DNA of 64,000 nt from Nocardia vaccinii NBRC 15922 (lineage in GTDB: Bacteria; Actinomycetota; Actinomycetes; Mycobacteriales; Mycobacteriaceae): the NCBI RefSeq assembly GCF_001613305.1, contig NZ_BDCC01000009.1:248001-312000 (forward strand), in the 5' to 3' direction. Within the stretch, counting starts at the first letter, position 1. Each line of letters opens with the position of its first letter. Shown piece by piece: positions 36,397 to 46,058 of the stretch. The notes under the pieces were generated by a model, which did no database searches, was not told where the DNA came from, and was given only the letters and a program-made list of their open reading frames with translations. The translations under genes and the position numbers were made by a program.

Positions 36397-37305
36397 ATGA
36401 CCGGCGACGGAAAGTTGTCCGCCATGTTGTCCCTGGAACAGGTCCGCGGCTTCGTCGTCGTCGCGCAGGAGGGTAATTTCCGCCGCGCCGCGGAACGACT
36501 ACAGATGACCCAGCCCCCGCTGAGCCGCCAGATCCAGAAACTCGAACGCGATATCGGCGTACTGCTCCTGGACCGGACCCAACGGCAGGTCGAATTGACC
36601 CCCGCCGGTGAGGTTTTCCTCGCCGAGGCGCGCCGGTTGCTCGCCCTGGCCGAGGCTGCGCCGAGTACCGCGCGACTGGTCGCGGCGGGCCGGACCGGAA
36701 CCGTGCGAATCGGTTTCACCGCCACCGCGGGCTTCGGTTTCCTGGGCCGATTCCTCAACCAGATCTCCCGGTCGCTGCCGGAGATCGAACTCGTACTCGC
36801 CGAACAGGTCAGCGCCGTACAGTTCGAGGAATTGTCCAGCGGCAAACTGGATCTCGCGTTCGCCCGCCCGCCCTTCGACCGCGCCGAATTCGACGCCCGG
36901 CTGGTGCACCGCGAACCGCTGGTGCTGGCCGTGCCCGCCGGGCACCGCCTCGACGCCGAAACACCGATGGCGCTGGACGAACTCGAGGGCGAACGGCTGC
37001 TGGTGTACGCACCGGGTCCGGCCCGCTACTTCGCCGAACTCATGACCAGGACACTGGCCGGAATCTCCTACGATCCCGCCGACCGGCTGACCCAGGTGCA
37101 CACCATGCTCGCGCTGGTGGCCGCCGGGCGCGGGCTGGCCCTGGTTCCCGAGACCGCCAGCCACCTGCATCCCGACGGGGTGCGCTACCGCCCCCTGTCG
37201 GGCGTGCGCGAACCCGCCGAACTGTATGCGGTCTGGCGGCGGCATCCCGCCAATCCGGCCCTGCGCCGCGTCATCGACCTGTTGGAGTCCTGGCCGGACG
37301 CCTGA
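36397..37305 (+). CDS. LysR-family transcriptional regulator
   Basis: A 302-residue regulator. ATG at 36397 follows GAGGAGCAACC; an internal ATG at 36424 would also give a normal N-terminus. The helix-turn-helix is [17 protein letters not shown] with [14 protein letters not shown], and the C-terminal effector domain follows with [16 protein letters not shown]. It leads the rightward arm with the dehydratases, so it probably activates it in response to an aldarate. Two regulators in one cluster suggest separate control of uptake/oxidation and of aldarate breakdown. Confidence 0.9.
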   Translation: MTGDGKLSAMLSLEQVRGFVVVAQEGNFRRAAERLQMTQPPLSRQIQKLERDIGVLLLDRTQRQVELTPAGEVFLAEARRLLALAEAAPSTARLVAAGRTGTVRIGFTATAGFGFLGRFLNQISRSLPEIELVLAEQVSAVQFEELSSGKLDLAFARPPFDRAEFDARLVHREPLVLAVPAGHRLDAETPMALDELEGERLLVYAPGPARYFAELMTRTLAGISYDPADRLTQVHTMLALVAAGRGLALVPETASHLHPDGVRYRPLSGVREPAELYAVWRRHPANPALRRVIDLLESWPDA

Positions 37306-37358
37306 GTCCGACGCGTCGGCATACCGCCCGCGAATGCCATTCCCCGAGGAGGAAACCC

Positions 37359-38276
37359 GTGTCACAGATATCCGCCGAAGATCTCGGCCCCGCGCTGGGG
37401 CGCGGGCTGCTGTCGTTCCCGGTCACGCATTTCGACGACGATCTCGCCTTCGACGAGGCCGCCTATCGGGAACACATCGGCTGGCTGGCGCAATACGACG
37501 TGGCCGGGCTGTTCGCCGCGGGCGGTACGGGTGAGGGTTTCTCGCTGACCACCGCCGAGATCGATCGGGTCGTGCGCGCCGCGGTCGCCGAGACAGCGGG
37601 ACAGGGCGTGCCGGTGATCGCCCCGGCAACCGCCGGGACCGCCGTCGCGGTGGAACAGGTCCGGAACGCCGAATCCGCTGGGGCACAGGGGATTCTACTG
37701 CTCCCGCCATATCTGACCGAGGCCGGGCCGGAGGGGCTGGTGGAACATGTCGCCGCGGTGTGCGCGGCCACCTCGCTGGGCGTGATCTTCTACAGCCGCG
37801 CGAATGCGCGCATCGACGACGTGACCGTCGCGCGGATGGCCGAACGATGCCCGAACCTGGTCGGATTCAAGGACGGCGTGGGCAATATCGAGACGATGAC
37901 CCGCATCTACGCGCGGATGGGCGACCGGCTCACCTATATCGGCGGGCTCCCCACCGCGGAGACCTTCGCCCTGCCCTACACCGAAATGGGCGTCACCACA
38001 TACTCTTCGGCGATCTTCAACTTCGTGCCGGAGTTCGCATTGGAGTTCTATCGAGCCGTGCGCGCGCACGATCGCGAGGAGGTGTACCGGCGGTTGCGCA
38101 CCTTCGTCCTGCCCTACCTGGATATCCGCGATCGCAGCGCGGGATATGCGGTATCGATCATCAAGGCCGGCCTGACCGCGGTGGGCCGCTCGTCGAGCCG
38201 GGTGCGCCCGCCGCTGACCGACCTGACCGACGGCGAGCTCGCCGAGCTGACCGAGCTCGTCAAGAGCATTGCCTGA
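37359..38276 (+). CDS. kdgD: 5-dehydro-4-deoxyglucarate dehydratase
   Basis: A 305-residue class I aldolase-fold enzyme of the DHDPS superfamily. The Schiff-base Lys171 is in [10 protein letters not shown] and the Tyr145 in [18 protein letters not shown] is the substrate-carboxylate segment. The FKDG...IETM context and the cluster mark it as KdgD, which dehydrates and decarboxylates 5-keto-4-deoxyglucarate to 2-oxoglutarate semialdehyde. It starts at GTG 37359 with GAGGAGG upstream; the next gene follows after 14 bases. Confidence 0.92.
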   Translation: MSQISAEDLGPALGRGLLSFPVTHFDDDLAFDEAAYREHIGWLAQYDVAGLFAAGGTGEGFSLTTAEIDRVVRAAVAETAGQGVPVIAPATAGTAVAVEQVRNAESAGAQGILLLPPYLTEAGPEGLVEHVAAVCAATSLGVIFYSRANARIDDVTVARMAERCPNLVGFKDGVGNIETMTRIYARMGDRLTYIGGLPTAETFALPYTEMGVTTYSSAIFNFVPEFALEFYRAVRAHDREEVYRRLRTFVLPYLDIRDRSAGYAVSIIKAGLTAVGRSSSRVRPPLTDLTDGELAELTELVKSIA

Positions 38277-38290
38277 CAAGGAGATCCGTT

Positions 38291-39427
38291 ATGACCACTA
38301 CCCCAGCCGTACTGGACCGGATCACCGGCGTCACGCTCTCCTCGGTCACCCTTCCGTTGCCCACCGGGATCAGTGACGCCAAGGTCCTCACCGGGCGGCA
38401 GAAGCCGATGACCGAGGTCGCCGTGCTGTTCGCCGAGATCACCACCGAAGCCGGGCTCGAAGGCATCGGCATCGGCTATTCCAAGCGCGCGGGCGGGCCC
38501 GGACAGTTCGCGCACGCCCGGGAGATCGCGCCGGTCCTGCTCGGCGAAGACCCCAGCGATATCGGCAAGATCTGGGACAAGCTCATGTGGGCCGGGGCTT
38601 CGGTCGGCCGCAGCGGCCTGTCCGTGCAGGCGATCGCCGCGTTCGACGTCGCGCTGTGGGATCTCAAGGCCAAGCGCGCCGGACTGCCGCTGGCGAAATT
38701 ACTGGGCGCGTACCGTGATTCGGTTCGCTGCTACAACACCTCCGGCGGTTTCCTGCACGCACCGATCGAGGAGGTGCTCGACCGTGCCACCGCCTCGCTC
38801 GAGTCCGGTATCGGCGGTATCAAGATCAAGGTCGGACATCCCGACAACGCGGTGGATATCGCGCGGGTCACCGCGGTGCGGGAGAAGATCGGCGACCACA
38901 CGCCGCTGATGGTCGATGCCAACCAGCAGTGGGACCGGCCGACCGCGCGAAGGATGTGCCGGGCGTTCGACCCGTTGTCGTTGGTGTGGATCGAAGAGCC
39001 CTTGGACGCTTACGATTTCGCCGGACACGCACAGCTGTCGCAGACCTTCGACACATCCATCGCCACCGGAGAGATGCTCACCAGCGTGGCCGAGCACAGC
39101 GAATTGATCAGGGCCGGAATCGATATCGTGCAGCCGGACGCGCCGCGCGTCGGCGGCATCAGCCGCTTCCTGGACGTGATGTCCCTGGCCGGTCGCGAAC
39201 ATCTCCAGCTGGCACCGCATTTCGTGATGGAGGTGCACGTCCATCTCGCCGCGGCGTATCCGATCGAACCCTGGGTGGAACACTTCGAATGGTTCGACCC
39301 GCTGTTCGACGAACGGCTCGAGATCCGCGACGGGCGCATGCACCTGTCGTCGCGCCCCGGCCTCGGCGTGACACTCAGCGATCAGGCGCGGGCCTGGACC
39401 GTCGACGAATTCCGAATTCGATCCTGA
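38291..39427 (+). CDS. L-talarate/galactarate dehydratase-type enolase-superfamily enzyme
   Basis: A 378-residue member of the mandelate-racemase subgroup. ATG at 38291 follows AAGGAGATCCGTT. Active-site marks: Lys178-x-Lys180 (GIKIKVG), metal ligands Asp209 (DANQQW), Glu235 (IEEP) and Glu261 (TGEM), and the Asp283/His310 dyad (QPDAP, APHFVMEVHVHLA). The N-terminal loop (GYSKRAGGPGQFAHAREIAP) resembles characterised talarate/galactarate dehydratases. It would dehydrate galactarate to 5-keto-4-deoxyglucarate. Paired with the glucarate-type enzyme at 41106, it lets the cluster use both epimers. Confidence 0.85.
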   Translation: MTTTPAVLDRITGVTLSSVTLPLPTGISDAKVLTGRQKPMTEVAVLFAEITTEAGLEGIGIGYSKRAGGPGQFAHAREIAPVLLGEDPSDIGKIWDKLMWAGASVGRSGLSVQAIAAFDVALWDLKAKRAGLPLAKLLGAYRDSVRCYNTSGGFLHAPIEEVLDRATASLESGIGGIKIKVGHPDNAVDIARVTAVREKIGDHTPLMVDANQQWDRPTARRMCRAFDPLSLVWIEEPLDAYDFAGHAQLSQTFDTSIATGEMLTSVAEHSELIRAGIDIVQPDAPRVGGISRFLDVMSLAGREHLQLAPHFVMEVHVHLAAAYPIEPWVEHFEWFDPLFDERLEIRDGRMHLSSRPGLGVTLSDQARAWTVDEFRIRS

Positions 39428-39472
39428 AACCGCCCAGCCGACAACAGATTCCAACTACCGGTGGAGGACACA

Positions 39473-40927
39473 GTGACTACCGAGACGTCTCCCGAGGACA
39501 TCGATCGCATCGTCACCGCGGCGGTGGACGCCGCGGAACAGCTCGCGCAGACCACTCCCGCCGAACGCGCCCGCTGGCTCGGGGCCGCGGCCGATGCGCT
39601 GGAGAAGGCCTCGCCGGAACTGGTCGCGTTGGCGGCGAGGGAAACCCACCTACCTGAACAGCCGCGGCTGCGTTCGGAGATGGTGCGCACCGTATTCCAG
39701 CTGCGGCTGTTCGGGCAGGTGCTCACCGACGGTGAATTCCTGCGCGCCGCGGTCGATCACGCCGATCCGGACTGGCCGATGGGGCCGCGTCCGGACATCC
39801 GGCGGATGACGGTTCCGATCGGACCGGTGCTGGTGTTCACGGCGAGCAACTTCCCGCTGACGCTGAGCGTCGCCGGGCACGACACCGCCGCCGCGCTCGC
39901 CGCCGGATGTCCGGTCGTCGTCAAGGCTCATCCCGGACATCCGGAACTGTCCGCGCGCACCTTCGCGATCCTGTCCGAGGCGCTGCTCGCGGCAGGTGCG
40001 CCGGAAGGGACCGTCGGCATCGTCTACGGGCTCGAATCGGGCGTGACCGCGCTGCGTCATCCCGGTATCGCGGCGGCGGCGTTCACCGGATCCGAGGCCG
40101 GTGGGCGCGCCCTGTTCGATATCGCCAACGCGCGGCCGCGGCCGATCCCGTTCTACGGTGAGCTCGGCAGCGTCAATCCGGTGGTCGTCACCGAGACCGC
40201 GGTGCGCGAGCGCGGAGCAGAGGTGGCCGGCGGGTACGTCGGATCGTTCACGCTGGGTGCGGGGCAGTTCTGCACCAAACCCGGGCTGTTGCTGCTGCCC
40301 GCCGAGCACGGGCTGGACGAGGCCTTGCTGGCGGCGGTGACCGCCGTTCCGGCGCAGCGGTTGCTCAACGACCGGATCGCGCACGGCTACCGCGACGGCC
40401 TGGACCGGCTGCGCGAACATCCCGCGGTCACGGTGTTGTACGCACCTGGACCGGGCGCGGCCGAATTCGGCCCGACGCTGCTGAAGGTCAGTGGCGCGGA
40501 CTTCCTCGCGCACGCCGAATCCCTCGACGCGGAGTGCTTCGGCCCCGTCTCGCTGATCGTGGAATACGCGGGCGCGGACGAACTGCGTTCCCTGCTGCGC
40601 CACCTCGAACCGGGCCTCACCGCCACGGTGCACGCCCAGGACTCCGACGCCGACACCGTCCGCGCCCTGCTCCCGGCGCTCACCCGTCTGGCCGGACGCC
40701 TGATCTGGAACAGCTGGCCCACCGGCATCACGCTGTCCTGGGCCCAGCAGCACGGCGGCCCCTATCCCGCCACCACGACTCCCCAGTTCACCTCCATGGG
40801 CACCGCCGCCATCGACCGCTTCCTGCGTCCCGTCGCCTGGCAGGGCTTTCCCGAAGCTCTCCTCCCACCCCCGCTCCAGGACGCGAACCCCTGGAATCTG
40901 CCCCGTCGCGTCGACGGGGTGCGCTGA
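39473..40927 (+). CDS. 2-oxoglutarate semialdehyde dehydrogenase (aldehyde dehydrogenase)
   Basis: A 484-residue NAD(P) aldehyde dehydrogenase. GTG at 39473 has GGAGG upstream. Marks: VFTASNFPL (cofactor), AFTGSEAGGRALF, catalytic Glu230 in FYGELGSVNPVVV and Cys267 in GAGQFCTKPGL, the form seen in ketoglutarate-semialdehyde dehydrogenases of sugar-acid pathways. It would convert the KdgD product to 2-oxoglutarate for the TCA cycle, the last step of the pathway. Confidence 0.9.
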   Translation: MTTETSPEDIDRIVTAAVDAAEQLAQTTPAERARWLGAAADALEKASPELVALAARETHLPEQPRLRSEMVRTVFQLRLFGQVLTDGEFLRAAVDHADPDWPMGPRPDIRRMTVPIGPVLVFTASNFPLTLSVAGHDTAAALAAGCPVVVKAHPGHPELSARTFAILSEALLAAGAPEGTVGIVYGLESGVTALRHPGIAAAAFTGSEAGGRALFDIANARPRPIPFYGELGSVNPVVVTETAVRERGAEVAGGYVGSFTLGAGQFCTKPGLLLLPAEHGLDEALLAAVTAVPAQRLLNDRIAHGYRDGLDRLREHPAVTVLYAPGPGAAEFGPTLLKVSGADFLAHAESLDAECFGPVSLIVEYAGADELRSLLRHLEPGLTATVHAQDSDADTVRALLPALTRLAGRLIWNSWPTGITLSWAQQHGGPYPATTTPQFTSMGTAAIDRFLRPVAWQGFPEALLPPPLQDANPWNLPRRVDGVR

Positions 40928-41109
40928 TGGAAGGTGCATCGGTCAGCGACACAGCTCTCTCGATCACTCACACGGCCTTTCCCTGCGATCGCCCGCCCGC
41001 TCGCGCCAGAGCTCGTCGCGAGTCCGTTGCCGTCGGTGTGGGGAGCCCACGACTGCCCGAGGCCGAAGCGCGCAATCGTCACCCACTAATCGATGGAGCA
41101 CACCGATGA
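40927..41109 (+). CDS. Possible 60-codon ORF bridging aldehyde dehydrogenase and glucarate dehydratase genes
   Basis: An ATG at 40927 overlaps the dehydrogenase TGA, and the TGA at 41107-41109 overlaps the next gene's ATG. The product (MEGASVSDTALSITHTAFPC at the start, Arg-rich later) has no family resemblance and no clear ribosome site. It exactly fills the gap, so it might couple translation; equally the gap may simply be non-coding. Confidence 0.25.
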   Translation: MEGASVSDTALSITHTAFPCDRPPARARARRESVAVGVGSPRLPEAEARNRHPLIDGAHR

Positions 41110-42407
41110 CCGACGAATTACACACCGGTACAGCACTTCCCGCGATCACCGACGTCCGGCTGACGCCGATCCTGATCGCCGATCCGCCGCTGTTGAATCT
41201 GTCGGGAGTGCATCAGCCGTACACGCCACGACTGATCGTGGAGGTCGAAATCGAGGGCGGGATCGTCGGGCTCGGTGAAACCTACGGCGACACCGTGTAT
41301 TTCGAGCGTGCCACGGCACTCGCGCCGCAGCTGGCCGGGCGGTCGATCGGGGCGGTCAACTCGATCGGCGGCATCGGGCGGGGAGCGAGCACGCTACTGG
41401 ACGCGCAGCCCGCGGCCAGCGGGTTGCGGGGCGCGCTGACCACGGACAAGGTCCGGTTGAGCGTGCTGTCCGCACTCGAAGTCGCCGCGCTCGACGCGCT
41501 GGGACAACATCTCGGCGTGCCGGTGCACACGTTGCTGGGCGGCAAGGTGCGCGATCGGGTCGAGTACTCCGGATACCTGTTCTACAAATGGGCCGAGCAT
41601 CCGATCGGTGACGCACCCACCGACGAGTGGGGCGCGGCGCTGGATCCCGCGGGTGTGGTTCAACTGGCGCGAAAGTTCTTCGAGTACGGCGGTTTCCGGT
41701 CGTTCAAACTCAAGGGCGGAGTCATGCCGCCGGACGAGGAGATCGCGGCGATCCGGGCGCTGGCGGCCGAATTCCCGGGCATGCCACTGCGTTTGGATCC
41801 CAACGGGGGCTGGTCGTTGAAGACCGCGCTGCACGTCGCCGAGGAGCTCACCGGGGTGGTCGAATACCTGGAGGATCCCGCGGCCACGGTGGACGAGATG
41901 GCCGAGGTACATCGACTCACCGGAATACCGTTGGCCACCAATATGATCGTGACCGCACTGGACGAGGTGAAGCCCGCCTTCGACCGCGACGCGGTGCAGA
42001 TCGTCCTGTCGGACCATCACTACTGGGGCGGTCTGTTCGCCACTCGCGATCTGGCCGCGGTGTGCCGCGCGTACGGCCGGGGCCTGTCCATGCATTCCAA
42101 CACCCACCTGGGGATCAGCCTGGCCGCGATGACCCATGTCGCGGCCACCGTGCCGGATCTGGAATACGCCTGCGACAGCCACTACCCGTGGCAGCGCGAG
42201 GACGTGATCACCGAGCGGATCACCTTCACCGAGGGCGCGGTCACCGTCCCGGACGCACCCGGCCTGGGCGTCACGCTCGACCGGGAGGCGGTCGCCCGCC
42301 TGCACGAACGCTGGAACGCCATGCCGCAGCTGCGCGACCGCGACGATATCGCCGCCATGCGCCGAGCCGACCCGGGGTTCGAGGACCCGGGCATCCCGAA
42401 ATACTGA
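41106..42407 (+). CDS. gudD: Glucarate dehydratase-type enolase-superfamily enzyme
   Basis: A 433-residue enzyme. Catalytic Lys201-x-Lys203 is in SFKLKGGVMPPDEE; metal ligands are Asp231 (LDPNGGW), Glu256 and Asn279 (ATNM); Asp303 (LSDHHYWGG) and His330 (SMHSNTHLGIS) form the second base. These match the glucarate dehydratase group rather than the KxK/DxN-E-E galactarate type at 38291. It would dehydrate D-glucarate to 5-keto-4-deoxyglucarate. It ends the rightward arm of the cluster. Confidence 0.9.
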   Translation: MTDELHTGTALPAITDVRLTPILIADPPLLNLSGVHQPYTPRLIVEVEIEGGIVGLGETYGDTVYFERATALAPQLAGRSIGAVNSIGGIGRGASTLLDAQPAASGLRGALTTDKVRLSVLSALEVAALDALGQHLGVPVHTLLGGKVRDRVEYSGYLFYKWAEHPIGDAPTDEWGAALDPAGVVQLARKFFEYGGFRSFKLKGGVMPPDEEIAAIRALAAEFPGMPLRLDPNGGWSLKTALHVAEELTGVVEYLEDPAATVDEMAEVHRLTGIPLATNMIVTALDEVKPAFDRDAVQIVLSDHHYWGGLFATRDLAAVCRAYGRGLSMHSNTHLGISLAAMTHVAATVPDLEYACDSHYPWQREDVITERITFTEGAVTVPDAPGLGVTLDREAVARLHERWNAMPQLRDRDDIAAMRRADPGFEDPGIPKY

Positions 42408-42618
42408 GTCGGCGAACCCGGGAATCCCCTCGTCTGTGCCCTCGCCGTCGACGCCCTCGCCGTCGCGCGATCGCCTTCACCGGCCCGGCCGCACCTCGCT
42501 CGACCGCGGCCGCCCCTGGCAGCGCTCGGGCGCGGTGTGGGGCCTGGGCGCGGTAGTGGCCGCGGTGATCACCCCGACGGTCGAGTAATCGCGCCGACAC
42601 CTACGCCCGCAGTGCATT

Positions 42619-42655
42619 CGGCCCGGCCGGTGGAAGCTCTCCACTGACCGGGCCG
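42619..42655. terminator. Hairpin between convergent gudD and glpR
   Basis: Sixteen-base arms with two mismatches around a five-base loop (CGGCCCGGCCGGTGGA / TCCACTGACCGGGCCG). It sits between two convergent stops and could end both transcripts. The rest of the 263-base gap shows nothing firm. Confidence 0.6.
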
Positions 42656-42670
42656 ATCGGCTGCGGATGG

Positions 42671-43765
42671 CTATTCGCCTGCGGCGCGGGCGATTTCGCC
42701 CCCCGCCGCGCGGGCGCGGGTGGCGCGGGCCGCAGCGGCGTCGAAGGTCTCCAGGAAGTCGAAGGCCGGGTCCTCGTCGTCGATATCCATCACGACGGCG
42801 CGGCGACGCAGATCACCGGCATCGTCACGGCCCGGTTCGGTCCCGGCGGGGCGGGCCGAGTCGCGGGCGGTCGCGGGCCGCGCGCCACGAGACAGCCGGG
42901 ACGACCGGCGCCGCCGGATCTCCTCCTCGAAACGCACCTGGCGGCGCAGGTAGAACAGATACCCCGCGAGCACCAGGCCGGACAGACCGCATCCCCACCA
43001 CAACAGCGGCGAGACCACCAGCGAAAACGCACCGAACAGCAAGGCGCTCAACGCCAATGCGAGCGTCATACGCTGCCGGAACCGGTAGCGGGCCGCGCGG
43101 GCCATCGCGTCGGCCTCCGGATCGTAGCCGCCGCGACCTCGCCGGTTCGATATGAAACGTCCTGTCGCGGAGACGAGTTCGTCATCGATCAGATCCGTCT
43201 CGGCAGCCGCGCATTCGGCGCCATCGGCCTCGGGCAGATCCGCCGCCCCGGATACCGTGCGCGCCGGAGGGATTCGCGCGTTCATCGGGGCGGGCTCATC
43301 CGCCACCGCTCCGGAATCGTCCATCACACCCGACTCGACGTCCACGACCTCGGCCGCCGCGGTGCCGACATCCTCGCGAGCGATGTCCACTCCGCCGATT
43401 TCGGCTTCGCCCGACTCGCCGACCTCGGCCTCGATGACCTCACCGACGCCGCCACCCGCTCGGGTACCGCTGCTGTCGTCGTGCTCGGTGACGGGCTCGT
43501 CGGCCGAAGTCGTCATCCGATCCTCCGCATCATCGCCGTGTACAAGCCTTCTCTGCACTCGTGTGGGCACCCAGTCCGGATCCGAGTCGTGCCCGGAGGC
43601 AGGCCCCGACTTGGCGCGTCGTCTGGTGCCACCCCGATGAAGTACCCGGGTGGCCAGGGCGGTATCGGTGGTACGCCGAATGCGCGGATACCGCGCGGCG
43701 AGCATCGGGAACAGCACGAAGACCCAGAGGACCACCAAGCCGACCCACAAGATCGAATTCGGCAC
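42671..43765 (-). CDS. glpR: Divisome membrane protein SepX/GlpR
   Basis: A 364-residue membrane protein, homologous by position and layout to M. tuberculosis Rv0996, corynebacterial GlpR and Streptomyces SepX. GTG at 43765 has GGAGGT upstream. One helix at the N-terminus (ILWVGLVVLWVFVLFPMLA), a long acidic Ala/Glu/Asp linker (about 90-220), then two helices (LALALSALLFGAF and WGCGLSGLVLAGYLFYL) and a basic tail. GlpR tethers the gephyrin-like Glp to the septum; SepX stabilises division septa. glp, its partner, lies three genes upstream in the same orientation. Confidence 0.85.
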   Translation of the reverse strand: MPNSILWVGLVVLWVFVLFPMLAARYPRIRRTTDTALATRVLHRGGTRRRAKSGPASGHDSDPDWVPTRVQRRLVHGDDAEDRMTTSADEPVTEHDDSSGTRAGGGVGEVIEAEVGESGEAEIGGVDIAREDVGTAAAEVVDVESGVMDDSGAVADEPAPMNARIPPARTVSGAADLPEADGAECAAAETDLIDDELVSATGRFISNRRGRGGYDPEADAMARAARYRFRQRMTLALALSALLFGAFSLVVSPLLWWGCGLSGLVLAGYLFYLRRQVRFEEEIRRRRSSRLSRGARPATARDSARPAGTEPGRDDAGDLRRRAVVMDIDDEDPAFDFLETFDAAAARATRARAAGGEIARAAGE

Positions 43766-44084
43766 TGCGCCCGCACCTCCGTCCCCGCCAGGCTGTCGAC
43801 CCTGCGACAGATTTCGCGACCTGCTCGTACATCGCCGACATGCTGCCGACCGTTCCCGCACCGTGTCCCGGAACTGCGGAAAGGGTTGTACCGCCGCATG
43901 TTCGGGCCACTGCACCGGCTCCCTTCCGGCGATGCGGGACGCACCACCGACGTCCGTAGGCTAATTCGGCCATCGCGAAATCCGTCGCAGGCGCGCCGTC
44001 AACATCTGTCCCAGGAGTAACACGGGTAAAGGCGCCGCGGACGGACCCCTCGCACATCCCTACTCTCTTCTCGCCCACGAATGA
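43766..44084. other. Intergenic region before glpR
   Basis: About 319 bases between the rimJ-like stop and the glpR start, with no credible gene. A glpR-proximal promoter is possible, separating it from the galU-glp-rimJ unit. Confidence 0.4.
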
Positions 44085-44741
44085 TCATGCGGGAGCGGCG
44101 CCACCAGCACGGATGAGTCTGTCCACCACCGTGCCGGAAAGGTCCTCGACGGTCATCGCGACCAGGAGGTGGTCGCGCCACGCGCTGTCGACGTCCAGGT
44201 AGCGGCGCAACATGCCCTCCTCGCGGAAACCGACCTTGCGCAGCACCGCCTGGCTGGGCAGATTCTCGGGACGGACGGTCGCCTCCACGCGGTGCAGGCC
44301 CACCGGGCCGAAGCAGTGGTCCAGCCCCAGGGCCAGCGCGGCGGTCGCGACGCCCTGGCCGCCGACATCCTTGGCGACCCAATACCCGATCCACGCCGAA
44401 CGCAATGCGCCGCGCACGATATTGCCGACCGTCAGCTGTCCACTGAAGGCACCGTTCACCTCGATGACCAGGGGAATCATCGCCCCACGCCGGGCTTCGG
44501 CCTTCAGGCTCGACCACAGTGACGGCCAGTTCGAGGGATGGTTGCGCGCCTCCCACGTCCCGCGGCCGGTAGGCTCCCACGGCTCGAGATGGTCGCGGTC
44601 GCGCATCCGGATGCGCGCCCACGCCGACGCGTCGCGCAACCGGACGGGACGCAGCGTGACCTGCCCGGCGGCCACCCGCACCGGTCCGAGGTGCGCGGGC
44701 CAGCCGGGATGCTGTGCGGCCCGAAAAACGTTCATATCCAT
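44085..44741 (-). CDS. rimJ: GNAT N-acetyltransferase, RimJ-like
   Basis: A 218-residue acetyltransferase. The acetyl-CoA motif is KDVGGQGVATAALALGLDH, followed by LHRVEATVRPENLPSQAVLRKVGF, the pattern of the RimI/RimJ ribosomal-protein acetyltransferases. It starts six bases after glp. Its equivalent Rv0995 is annotated as RimJ; acceptor protein unproven. Confidence 0.88.
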   Translation of the reverse strand: MDMNVFRAAQHPGWPAHLGPVRVAAGQVTLRPVRLRDASAWARIRMRDRDHLEPWEPTGRGTWEARNHPSNWPSLWSSLKAEARRGAMIPLVIEVNGAFSGQLTVGNIVRGALRSAWIGYWVAKDVGGQGVATAALALGLDHCFGPVGLHRVEATVRPENLPSQAVLRKVGFREEGMLRRYLDVDSAWRDHLLVAMTVEDLSGTVVDRLIRAGGAAPA

Positions 44742-44747
44742 AACTAT

Positions 44748-46001
44748 TCAGCCACGTTGAGCGAGAAAGGCAACCTGGACCTCGTCGCCGGTGCGAACCT
44801 CGGTCACATCCGGCTCGAGCACGATCAGGCTGTTCGCCTCGGCCAGGGTGGAGAGCAGATGTGAGGAACCGTTCACGCCCAGCGGTTGCACCAGATAATC
44901 ACCGGTCTGCTCGTCGCGCATCAACTGGGCCCGCAGATAACCGCGCCGCCCGGCCATCGAACTGACCGGCATGATGGTGCGCGCCCGCACCACTCGCCGC
45001 ATCGGATGCCGTCTACCCAGCGCGATGCGGATCAGCGGACGCACCATCACCTCGAAAACCACCAGTGCGCCAACGGGATTCGAGGGCAGTAGGAAGGTCG
45101 GCACCTCGTCCCGGCCGAGCCGCCCGAAACCCTGCACCGAACCGGGGTGCATGGCCACTCGATCGATCGTCAACTCGCCCAGGCCGTCCAACGCCTCGCG
45201 GACCTGGTCGGACGCCCAGCCACCGACCGCACCGGCGATCACCACCACCTCCGAGCGGACCAGCTGCCCCTCGACCACGTCGCGCAGCCGCTTGGGATCG
45301 GCGCTGACGATGCCGACGCGGTTCACATCCGCACCCGCGTCCCGGGCGGCCGCGGCCAGCGCATAGGAGTTCACGTCGTAGACCTGGCCCGGACCGGGCG
45401 TGCGATCGATGTCGACCAGCTCACCGCCGATCGAGATCACCGACAGCCGCGGGCGCGGATGCACCAGCACCTTGTCCCGGCCCACCGCGGCCAGCAGTCC
45501 CACCTGCGCCGCGCCGATGATCGTGCCCGCCCGGACGGCGATATCGCCCGGCTGCACGTCGTCGCCGATGCGGCGCACGTAATCGCCCGTACGGACCGGC
45601 TCGTAGACCTTGATCCGAGCGCGGCCGCCGTCGGTGAAGTCCACCGGCAGCACGGCATCGGCGAGAGTGGGCAGCGGTGCACCGGTGTCCACGCGCACGG
45701 TCTGCCGCGGCTGCAACCGGATCGGCTGCCGCGAACCCGCCTCGACCTCGCCCACGACCGGCAGGGTCAGATCGACCGGATCACCGTTCTCGTCCCGGAT
45801 ATCCGCACCCGCACCCTGCACGTCCACACTGCGCACCGCATAACCGTCGATGGCCGCCTGATCGAAACCCGGCAGCGGACGTTCGGTGGCCACATCCTCG
45901 GCGCACAGCAGCCCCTGAGCTTCGGAGATCGCGACCCGGACCGGTCTCGGCGCAACTGCCGCCGCGGTCACTTTGATCTGCTGATCCTCCACCGAGCGCA
46001 T
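44748..46001 (-). CDS. glp: Gephyrin-like protein Glp (MoeA family)
   Basis: A 417-residue MoeA/gephyrin-fold protein. Marks: RPLPGFDQAAIDGYAVR (MoeA domain, with Asp of FDxxAxDGYA), VDTGAPLPTLADAVLP, and the MPT-binding-type VISIGGEL and LPSNPVGALVVFEVMV; the usual GGxSxG motif is altered to AGAVGGWASD. Classic MoeA inserts molybdate into molybdopterin. In this gene order (galU-glp-rimJ-glpR, as Rv0993-Rv0996) the corynebacterial protein works in cell division with GlpR, so that role is favoured here. Confidence 0.87.
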   Translation of the reverse strand: MRSVEDQQIKVTAAAVAPRPVRVAISEAQGLLCAEDVATERPLPGFDQAAIDGYAVRSVDVQGAGADIRDENGDPVDLTLPVVGEVEAGSRQPIRLQPRQTVRVDTGAPLPTLADAVLPVDFTDGGRARIKVYEPVRTGDYVRRIGDDVQPGDIAVRAGTIIGAAQVGLLAAVGRDKVLVHPRPRLSVISIGGELVDIDRTPGPGQVYDVNSYALAAAARDAGADVNRVGIVSADPKRLRDVVEGQLVRSEVVVIAGAVGGWASDQVREALDGLGELTIDRVAMHPGSVQGFGRLGRDEVPTFLLPSNPVGALVVFEVMVRPLIRIALGRRHPMRRVVRARTIMPVSSMAGRRGYLRAQLMRDEQTGDYLVQPLGVNGSSHLLSTLAEANSLIVLEPDVTEVRTGDEVQVAFLAQRG

Positions 46002-46058
46002 GCAGCCCTTTCCTCACGTTCCGTGTCCGATGCGGCGCTCGCTCGGCTGCCCGCCAGA

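Noticed and set aside
42436..42588. A 50-codon frame from GTG after gudD ending in a hydrophobic segment
   Set aside because: Weak composition and no ribosome site; could be a remnant of a membrane protein but cannot be supported.
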